From assembly GCA_964423875.1 (NCBI GenBank), contig CAYRGS010000068.1:1-20761 (forward strand): a stretch of 20,761 nt of DNA, written 5' to 3'. Below are positions 15,413 to 20,761 of this stretch, piece after piece (position 1 is the first letter of the stretch; each line of letters opens with the position of its first letter). The position numbers and the translations under genes were made by a program. The notes beneath the pieces were generated by a model that worked only from the letters and a program-made list of their open reading frames with translations, was not told the origin of the DNA and made no database searches. The DNA is from CAYRGS01 sp964423875 (GTDB lineage Bacteria; UBA8248; JACPRG01; G963555815).

Positions 15413-15426
15413 GAGGAGAAATGAAT

Positions 15427-16116
15427 ATGGGAGAAAACGCCAAAGCCTATCTGGCGGAGTGTATCGGGACGTTCGGTCTGTGCTTCATCGGCGCCGGGGC
15501 CATCATCACAAACGCCCTGACCAACGGCGCCGTCGGGCTTCTCGGAATCGCCCTAGCCCACGGCATCGTGGTGGCGGTTCTGGTGTCGGCCCTGGGCCAC
15601 ATCTCGGGCGCGCACGTGAATCCGGCTGTCACCATCGGCCTCCTGGTCGGGGGAAAGATCAAAGGCGGCCGCGCCGTCGGGTACATCATTTCCCAGCTCA
15701 TCGGGGGGGTCATCGCCGGACTTCTGCTCCGGACCATCTACTCGACCGAGGTCTGGGCCAAGGTCAACCTGGGAACCCCGGGTCTCGGCCCCGGCATCGG
15801 GGCGGGGACGGGCGTCCTAGTCGAGATCATCCTGACGTTCTTCCTGGTGCTGGCGGTCTACGGGACCGCCGTGGACGAGAAGGCCCCGAAGATCGGGGGC
15901 TTCGGCATCGGCTTGGTGCTGGTCTTCGACATTTTGATGGGCGGACCCCTGACCGGGGCGTCGATGAATCCCGCCCGGACGTTCGGACCGGCCGTGGTCT
16001 CCGGGTATTGGGACGCGCACTGGGTCTACTGGGTGGGGCCGATTTTGGGCGCGATTCTGGCCGCGGTCCTGTACAAGCTCTGCACTGGCGGAGATTCGTC
16101 CGAGTCGGCCGGATAA
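15427..16116 (+). CDS. Aquaporin (MIP family) with TIP-like selectivity filter
   Basis: A 229-residue inner-membrane channel of the major intrinsic protein family with six membrane helices and two half-helices. Both NPA boxes are intact: HVNPAVT (N65) and SMNPARTFGP (N181). The start chosen is ATG 15427, eight bases after GAGGAG; ATG 15421 is only two bases from it. Aligning to E. coli AqpZ by distance from the NPA boxes, the four filter positions F43, H174, T183 and R189 become H45, I169, A178 and R184. H/I/A/R is the pattern of plant tonoplast intrinsic proteins rather than AqpZ or GlpF, and those channels pass water and often ammonia, urea or peroxide. The ending YWDAHWVYWVGPILGA is also TIP-like. 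It is a monocistronic gene with its own promoter and terminator. Confidence 0.95.
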   Translation: MGENAKAYLAECIGTFGLCFIGAGAIITNALTNGAVGLLGIALAHGIVVAVLVSALGHISGAHVNPAVTIGLLVGGKIKGGRAVGYIISQLIGGVIAGLLLRTIYSTEVWAKVNLGTPGLGPGIGAGTGVLVEIILTFFLVLAVYGTAVDEKAPKIGGFGIGLVLVFDILMGGPLTGASMNPARTFGPAVVSGYWDAHWVYWVGPILGAILAAVLYKLCTGGDSSESAG

Positions 16117-16144
16117 GAATTATTCGCCCCCCCCTCAACGCACG

Positions 16145-16175
16145 GCGGGGTTCTTCGGAACCCCGCTTTTTAATT
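16145..16175 (+). terminator. Intrinsic terminator of the aquaporin gene
   Basis: A perfect 9-bp stem GCGGGGTTC (16145-16153) with GAACCCCGC (16158-16166), a stable TTCG tetraloop and TTTTTAATT directly after. It lies 28 bases past the aquaporin stop. This is a textbook rho-independent terminator. Confidence 0.92.
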
Positions 16176-16261
16176 CGGGGCGTCTCATTTCCTCTCCACG
16201 CCGACTCCGCTTATATTGAGATGTGATAGGAACGCGACAGGAGGACCGGAATAGATATCCC

Positions 16262-16366
16262 GCGTAGCGCGGAGAGGGTCGCAAACCCTAAGCTTCAGCC
16301 TCCGCCAAAACGCCACGCCGGATCGAAAACCAGCGGAGGCTGAGGGTCAACCGACCCGCGCTACGC
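16262..16366 (-). repeat. Cloverleaf-like repeat, intact copy A, upstream of uvrA
   Basis: A 105-bp imperfect palindrome bounded by perfect 11-base inverted repeats GCGTAGCGCGG (16262-16272) and CCGCGCTACGC (16356-16366). Inside are three hairpins: AGGGT-CGCAA-ACCCT (16275-16289); the 11-bp stem TCAGCCTCCGC/GCGGAGGCTGA (16295-16305 with 16333-16343, loop 27); and GGGTC-AACC-GACCC (16344-16357, sharing two bases with the end repeat). With the terminal stem this draws as a four-way, tRNA-like cloverleaf. It encodes nothing and has no transposase. A second copy in the opposite orientation is at 11250-11667. It sits 60 bases before uvrA, so it is probably within or next to that gene's leader. Confidence 0.85.
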
Positions 16367-16425
16367 CGCCTTCGGGGGGCTTTCCCCGCCCGGCCACCCT
16401 CACGCGAGCACCCGAGGTCCACCCC

Positions 16426-19293
16426 ATGGCCCATCGCAACATCGTCATCAAGGGCGCCCGCGAGCACAACCTCAAAAACGTCACCGTCGAGATCCCCAGG
16501 GACCGGCTCATCGTCATCACGGGGATCAGCGGCTCGGGAAAGTCCTCTCTTGCCTTCGACACCCTCTATGCCGAGGGCCAGCGGCGCTACGTAGAATCCC
16601 TCTCCGCCTACGCCCGGCAGTTCCTGGAACAGATGGACAAACCGGACGTGGACTCCATCGAGGGCCTCTCGCCGGCCATCTCCATCGAGCAAAAGACGAC
16701 AAGCAAGAACCCGCGATCCACCGTCGGGACGGTCACCGAGATCTACGACCACCTCCGGCTCCTGTACGCCCGCGTCGGCCGGCCGCACTGTCACCAATGC
16801 GGCCGCCCCATCGCCTCCCAGACCATCCAGCAGATGGTGGACCAAACCCTGGCCCAGCCGCCCGAAACCCGGGTGCGGATCCTGGCGCCCATCGTCCGGG
16901 GGCGGAAGGGGGAGTACCGCAAGGAGCTGGCCGACATCGCCCGCCGGGGGTTCGTGCGTGCGCGCGTGGACGGCCGGATGGTGGATCTCGCCGAGCCCGT
17001 TTGGCTCAAAAAGAGCTTCAAGCACGACATCGACATCGTGGTGGACCGGCTTCTCCTCCGCAAAGGGGTGGAAAGCCGCCTGGCGGATTCGCTCGAAACC
17101 GCCCTGCGGCTGACCAACGGTCTAGCCATCCTGTCCATGGGGAAAGAGGCGGACGGGCCGGCGGACGAGGAGATACTCTTCAGCGAGAAGTTCGCCTGCC
17201 CCGACTGCGGCATCGGCTTTCCGGAGCTCGCGCCGCGGATGTTTTCCTTCAACAGCCCCTACGGGGCGTGCGAGGCGTGCGAGGGCCTAGGGTTCCTGCC
17301 CCATGTGGACCCGGACCTCATCGTCCCCGACAAGTCGCTCTCCCTCCGGCAGGGGGCCATCCGGCCCTGGGCCGAGAAGACGTCGGCCTCGTACGTCCAG
17401 GTGCTGGAGGCGTTGGCAAAGCATTTCGGCGCTGAGCTGGACACCCCGTTCGGCAAGTTGCCCGCCCGGTTCCGGCGGGCCCTCCTCGAAGGGACCGGGG
17501 AGGAGGCCATCGAGTTCCGCAACGAGTTCGACCGGAGGCGTCGTCGGTTCCGCAGGCCTTTCGACGGCGTCGTCGCGATGATGGAGCACCGTTATCACGA
17601 GACCGGCTCGCCGGAAATCCAGCGGGAGATCGAGTCCTACATGACACTCCAGCCCTGCGCCGCCTGCAACGGGCATCGCCTGAAACCGGAGAGCCGCGCC
17701 GTCCTCGTCGGGGGCCGGGGCATCGGGGCGGTAGCGGCCCTTTCCATCAAGGAAGCGAAGGGCTTTTTCGAAAACCTGAAGTGGTCCCCCCACGAGATGA
17801 AGATCGCCGAGCGCATCCTCCGGGAGATCACCGACCGGCTGGAGTTCCTCTCCCGGGTCGGGCTGGACTATTTGACGCTGAACCGCCGGGCGGCCACCCT
17901 GGCCGGGGGCGAGGCGCAACGCATCCGCCTGGCCACGCAGGTGGGGGCCAGCCTGGTCGGCGTGCTCTACATCCTGGACGAACCCAGCATCGGCCTTCAC
18001 CAGCGGGACAACCGCAGGCTCCTCGACATCCTCTTCCGACTGCGCGATCTCGGAAACACGGTCATCGTCGTCGAGCATGACGAGGAGACGATTCTCTCCG
18101 CCGACTTCGTCCTGGACCTGGGCCCGGCGGCGGGGGTGAACGGCGGCCACGTGGTGGCCCGGGGAACACCCGTGGAGGTCAAGGCCAACCCCCACTCCCT
18201 GACCGGCCAGTACCTCTCCGGCGGGCAGCGCATCCCCGTTCCGGGGTTCCGGAGAATTCAGGACGGCCGGACCCTCTCCGTCCTCGGGGCCGCCGAGAAC
18301 AACCTGAAGTCCCTGGACGTCCATTTCCCCCTGGGGGTGTTCACGTGCGTCACGGGGGTCTCGGGTTCGGGAAAGAGCACGCTCGTCACGGAGATCCTCT
18401 CCAAGGCCCTCGCCCAGAAGCTCTACCGGAGCACGGCCCGGCCCGGCCGGCACCGAGGCATCGAGGGCCTCGAGCACATCGACAAGGTGATCGAGATCAA
18501 TCAGTCCCCCATCGGCCGGACCCCCCGGAGCAACCCGGCCACCTACACAGGGGTGTTCACCTTCATCCGCGACCTGTTCGCCCGGGTCCCCGAGGCTCGC
18601 AAGCGGGGATACAAGCCCGGCCGGTTCAGCTTCAACATCAAGGGCGGACGGTGCGAGGCGTGCCAGGGGGACGGCCTGATCAAGGTGGAGATGCATTTCC
18701 TGCCGGACCTGTACGTTTCCTGTCAGGTGTGCAAGAGCAGGCGGTTCAACCGCGAGACCCTCGAGGTCCGCTACAAGGGGCAGTCCATCGCCGACGTTCT
18801 GGACATGACGCTGGACCAGGGGATCGAATTCTTCAAGAACGTCCCCTCCGTGCGCAACAAGCTTCAAACCCTGGCCGACGTGGGGCTGGGGTACGTCCGG
18901 CTGGGACAGTCGGCCACGACGCTCTCGGGAGGCGAGGCCCAGCGCGTGAAGCTCTCCCGCGAGCTCGGCAAGCGGGCCACGGGCCGGACGCTCTACATCC
19001 TGGACGAGCCCACAACGGGGCTCCACTTCGCCGACGTGAAAAAGCTTCTCGATGTCCTCCACCGGCTGACCGACGCCGGGAACACGGTCGTCGTCATCGA
19101 GCACAACCTGGAGGTGATCAAAACGGCCGATCACATCATCGACCTAGGACCCGAAGGGGGCGACGAGGGTGGGGAGGTCATCGCCGTGGGCGCGCCCGAG
19201 GAGGTCGCCGAGGTCCCGGGGTCCGAGACCGGCAGGTTTCTGCGAAGGGTCCTTGCCGCACCCGGGGACTTAACCGAAAAGCGGGGAGCCTGA
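16426..19293 (+). CDS. uvrA: Excinuclease ABC subunit A (UvrA)
   Basis: DNA damage recognition ATPase of nucleotide excision repair; it loads UvrB at lesions as a dimer. 955 residues, normal full length. Two ABC modules: Walker A GISGSGKSS (33-41) and GVSGSGKST (644-652); signatures LAGGEAQ (492-498) and LSGGEAQ (833-839); Walker B LDEPSIGLH and LDEPTTGLH. Zinc modules C258/C261/C282/C285 and C743/C746/C766/C769, the second adjoining the DNA-binding surface. The UvrB-binding segment begins EGQRRYVESLSAYARQFLEQM. The first signature has alanine where LSGGE has serine (A493). ATG 16426 has GAGG eight bases upstream. No clear LexA box was seen. The gene follows a repeat element and is not in an operon with uvrB or uvrC here. 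Confidence 0.98.
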   Translation: MAHRNIVIKGAREHNLKNVTVEIPRDRLIVITGISGSGKSSLAFDTLYAEGQRRYVESLSAYARQFLEQMDKPDVDSIEGLSPAISIEQKTTSKNPRSTVGTVTEIYDHLRLLYARVGRPHCHQCGRPIASQTIQQMVDQTLAQPPETRVRILAPIVRGRKGEYRKELADIARRGFVRARVDGRMVDLAEPVWLKKSFKHDIDIVVDRLLLRKGVESRLADSLETALRLTNGLAILSMGKEADGPADEEILFSEKFACPDCGIGFPELAPRMFSFNSPYGACEACEGLGFLPHVDPDLIVPDKSLSLRQGAIRPWAEKTSASYVQVLEALAKHFGAELDTPFGKLPARFRRALLEGTGEEAIEFRNEFDRRRRRFRRPFDGVVAMMEHRYHETGSPEIQREIESYMTLQPCAACNGHRLKPESRAVLVGGRGIGAVAALSIKEAKGFFENLKWSPHEMKIAERILREITDRLEFLSRVGLDYLTLNRRAATLAGGEAQRIRLATQVGASLVGVLYILDEPSIGLHQRDNRRLLDILFRLRDLGNTVIVVEHDEETILSADFVLDLGPAAGVNGGHVVARGTPVEVKANPHSLTGQYLSGGQRIPVPGFRRIQDGRTLSVLGAAENNLKSLDVHFPLGVFTCVTGVSGSGKSTLVTEILSKALAQKLYRSTARPGRHRGIEGLEHIDKVIEINQSPIGRTPRSNPATYTGVFTFIRDLFARVPEARKRGYKPGRFSFNIKGGRCEACQGDGLIKVEMHFLPDLYVSCQVCKSRRFNRETLEVRYKGQSIADVLDMTLDQGIEFFKNVPSVRNKLQTLADVGLGYVRLGQSATTLSGGEAQRVKLSRELGKRATGRTLYILDEPTTGLHFADVKKLLDVLHRLTDAGNTVVVIEHNLEVIKTADHIIDLGPEGGDEGGEVIAVGAPEEVAEVPGSETGRFLRRVLAAPGDLTEKRGA

Positions 19294-19311
19294 ACCCGCC
19301 AATCTCCCTTT

Positions 19312-19345
19312 CCGCTTAAGCGGTGTAGCGGGGGGCTTTAGCCCC
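19312..19345. terminator. Dyads downstream of uvrA, possible terminator or repeat
   Basis: CCGCTTAAGCGG (19312-19323) is a perfect 12-base palindrome. It is followed by GGGGC-TTTA-GCCCC (19332-19345), a perfect 5-bp hairpin that can be extended by neighbouring G/C pairs. There is no T run. The GGGGCTTTAGCCCC form is typical of dispersed repeats, so it may be either. Confidence 0.35.
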
Positions 19346-19538
19346 GGTCAAAGTACGGGATTGGCGATCGCCCCGCCGCCTCCTCGTGCGTTGATTGATT
19401 GATGAGAATTCCAGATTGCCTCCGCTCTCATTGCCACGCTTGACGTCTCACGGACATGCAGAGGGGCAGCCAACCCGCGCGATTGTGCGAATCGGTGGAA
19501 CCGCGCGTGTCGTTCGTCCTAGCGTTAATCCGGGCCGG

Positions 19539-19567
19539 TTGACTACTTTCAGGTTCTTTGCTAGTCT
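19539..19567 (+). promoter_or_regulatory. Predicted sigma70-type promoter for the amidinotransferase gene
   Basis: TTGACT (19539-19544), an exact 17-base spacer, then TAGTCT (19562-19567). Transcription would start near 19574, leaving a leader of about 133 bases. Confidence 0.6.
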
Positions 19568-19573
19568 GAGGAT

Positions 19574-19706
19574 CACCTGAGAGCGCAAGATAGCCTGAGG
19601 CGGGTTTTTTGGCCGGACCGCGAACGTCAGGGTCTCGGGGAGCCGCCAAGGGGATGCGGGCCAGGCGCCCCATCCTCGACCATCCCAAGCAAGGATTAGC
19701 GAACAG
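19574..19706 (+). ncRNA. Candidate structured leader of the amidinotransferase mRNA
   Basis: Possible long-range pairing of GGCGG (19599-19603) with CCGCC (19643-19647), and a hairpin GGATGcGGG (19652-19660) with CCCCATCC (19668-19675) having one bulged base. A run of six Ts (19605-19610) follows GGCGGG, as at an attenuator. No known guanidine or glycine riboswitch core was recognised, and the structure is weaker than that of the aquaporin leader. Confidence 0.25.
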
Positions 19707-20761
19707 ATGGAAATTTCAGGACTAGCCGCCGAAGGGGAGAAAACCACCTGGGAGGGCCGTCTTGAAGACTACCCCCTAGAAAACTACCCGGATTACGAGC
19801 CCGGCAAGCCCCCTCGAACGGAAGTCTTGGAACAGTTCAGCTACCTGGATGAGCTTCCCCGCATCTGGGGGAAGCGTTGGGGGAGCCAGGGCATCGGCCG
19901 GCTCCGCGAGGTCGCCCTAGTCCCACCTACCGAACACGAGATGGATCCCCTTTGGGCGAAAGACCCAAACTTCTTCCTCCTGCGCCACTCGGCGAAGATC
20001 GACCTGGACCTTCTGTGCAGGCACCACGAGGCCTATGCCCAGACCCTGCGGGATTGCGGGGTCGAAGTGCACCTGTTCGAGTTCGAGGACGTGATGGGGG
20101 CCTACGGCCCCATGCGCAAGCTGTTCATCGCGGGTGACATCCGAGTCGTCCGGGGCGGGGCCATCCAGTCCAGGTTCGGCCACGGCTCCTTCAAACGTGG
20201 GGTCGAGCGGGAGATGCAGCGGTTCCTGGCCCAGATCGGCTGCCCGATCATCTACACCGTCTGCGGCAACGGGATTTTCGAGGCTGGCGAGCTCTACAAC
20301 GTGGCCGAGGACGTTATGCTCACCATGCTCTCCAATTCGGCGAACCGGGAGGGTCTCGAGCAGGTGCAGTTCGTCCTGGAGCGGTGCGGCGTTAAAGAGA
20401 TGCACGCCGCCCGGGCCACCACCCTCATGGATTCCTTCGAGTCAGGGGGCGAGTTCCACATCGACATGTTCTTCGGGGTCATCGACCTGCGCAAGGCCAT
20501 CATCTTTCCGAACCAGCTTGACTACGAGACGTACAAGTGGCTTCGTTCGAAGGGGTTCGAGCTCATCGAGATTCCAGCGGACGAGCAGAAGAAGTTCGCC
20601 CCGTCCAACCTGGTGCTCCTCGAGCCCGGCAAGGTCATCATGCCCAAGGGAGCGGTCGAGACCATCCGGCGCGTCGAACAGGCGGGGGTGGAGGTCATTG
20701 GGATCGACACCGATGGGATCCAGCTCGGCGGCGTCAACGGCATCAGCTGCATTACCGGCCA
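19707..20761 (+). CDS. Amidinotransferase / dimethylarginine dimethylaminohydrolase-superfamily enzyme, 3'-truncated
   Basis: The frame is open from ATG 19707 to the window edge (351 codons) with no stop. The five-bladed guanidino-group-modifying fold is indicated by: LFIAGDIRVVRGGAI, the substrate-carboxylate/guanidinium region NGIFEAGE (E192, E195), the catalytic histidine in GEFHIDMFFGVID (H251, D253), and the cysteine nucleophile near the end in GGVNGISC (C348). All three catalytic elements are present, so it should be active on arginine or a related guanidine: dihydrolase, deiminase, dimethylarginine hydrolase or amidinotransferase. An N-terminal extension of about 60 residues rich in Tyr, Glu and Pro precedes the fold. 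Only a few residues of the core may be missing, but a fused C-terminal domain cannot be excluded. It has its own promoter and lies 413 bases from uvrA. Confidence 0.85.
   Translation, partial: MEISGLAAEGEKTTWEGRLEDYPLENYPDYEPGKPPRTEVLEQFSYLDELPRIWGKRWGSQGIGRLREVALVPPTEHEMDPLWAKDPNFFLLRHSAKIDLDLLCRHHEAYAQTLRDCGVEVHLFEFEDVMGAYGPMRKLFIAGDIRVVRGGAIQSRFGHGSFKRGVEREMQRFLAQIGCPIIYTVCGNGIFEAGELYNVAEDVMLTMLSNSANREGLEQVQFVLERCGVKEMHAARATTLMDSFESGGEFHIDMFFGVIDLRKAIIFPNQLDYETYKWLRSKGFELIEIPADEQKKFAPSNLVLLEPGKVIMPKGAVETIRRVEQAGVEVIGIDTDGIQLGGVNGISCITG

Larger units (their letters stand above)
19294..19706. other. Intergenic region between uvrA and the amidinotransferase gene
   Basis: No gene is supported; short open frames lack ribosome sites and family features. 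It contains two dyads just after uvrA (19312-19345), a minor GATT run near 19391-19402, a good promoter (19539-19567) and a leader of about 130 bases with folding potential. Confidence 0.55.

Noticed and set aside
16262..16366. A true tRNA gene in the cloverleaf-like element
   Set aside because: There is no T-psi-C motif (GTTCGA), no anticodon-like 7-base loop and the central loop is 27 bases; only the outline is similar.
17287..19134. 615-residue open frame on the minus strand inside uvrA
   Set aside because: It is antisense to intact UvrA motifs and has no domain or ribosome site; a codon-bias shadow.
19574..19706. A known guanidine-I (ykkC) or glycine riboswitch in front of the amidinotransferase gene
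   Set aside because: The conserved core sequences of those classes were looked for and not seen.
1..20761. CRISPR array, prophage, toxin-antitoxin or defence cluster
   Set aside because: No regularly spaced repeats, integrase, transposase, nuclease-toxin pair or phage structural gene is present; the genes are housekeeping.

Overview
The window is GC-rich bacterial chromosome made almost entirely of housekeeping genes, with no phage, plasmid, CRISPR or secretion cluster. A run of ten Ns at 11166-11175 marks a scaffold join, so this is a draft or metagenome-derived assembly. Gene content fits a GC-rich Gram-negative lineage such as Desulfobacterota, Nitrospirota or NC10-like bacteria: a Tat component, a bifunctional Rel, a zinc-type L28, a DnaE with a complete PHP metal site and an exported M48 protease. 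The phylum cannot be fixed from the sequence alone.

Layout. 1-5186 (+): the 3' part of guaA, a small ABM-fold protein and dnaE. 5460-8103 (+): a promoter, then tatA overlapping or abutting rel. 8127-8360 (-): rpmB, convergent with rel. 8664-11135 (+): recG, split in frame by a single TGA at 9783-9785. 11136-11779: a gene-free, repeat-rich stretch. 11780-12820 (-): exported M48 metalloprotease. 13162-13878 (+): cyclase/kynurenine-formamidase-type metal hydrolase. 14177-15172 (+): HD-GYP c-di-GMP phosphodiesterase. 15427-16116 (+): aquaporin with a strong promoter, a structured leader and a clean intrinsic terminator. 16426-19293 (+): uvrA. 19707 to the end (+): an amidinotransferase/DDAH-type enzyme cut by the window edge, with its own good promoter.

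The genes do not form one pathway. DnaE, RecG and UvrA serve replication and repair; GuaA makes GMP, which feeds the GTP/(p)ppGpp pool handled by Rel; Rel and HD-GYP are two nucleotide second-messenger enzymes. Most transcription units look short and independently promoted.

The most notable non-gene signal is a nested repeat. A roughly 105-bp element that can fold like a cloverleaf lies intact just upstream of uvrA (16262-16366). A second, inverted copy lies downstream of recG (11250-11667) and is interrupted by a 306-bp insertion with imperfect 17-bp terminal inverted repeats and a TTAG duplication. Deleting the insertion and one TTAG restores the element, so the uvrA copy acts as a natural empty site. 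A third palindromic repeat sits inside the insertion. The other strong anomaly is the in-frame TGA in recG, with a 6-bp hairpin beginning nine bases after it.
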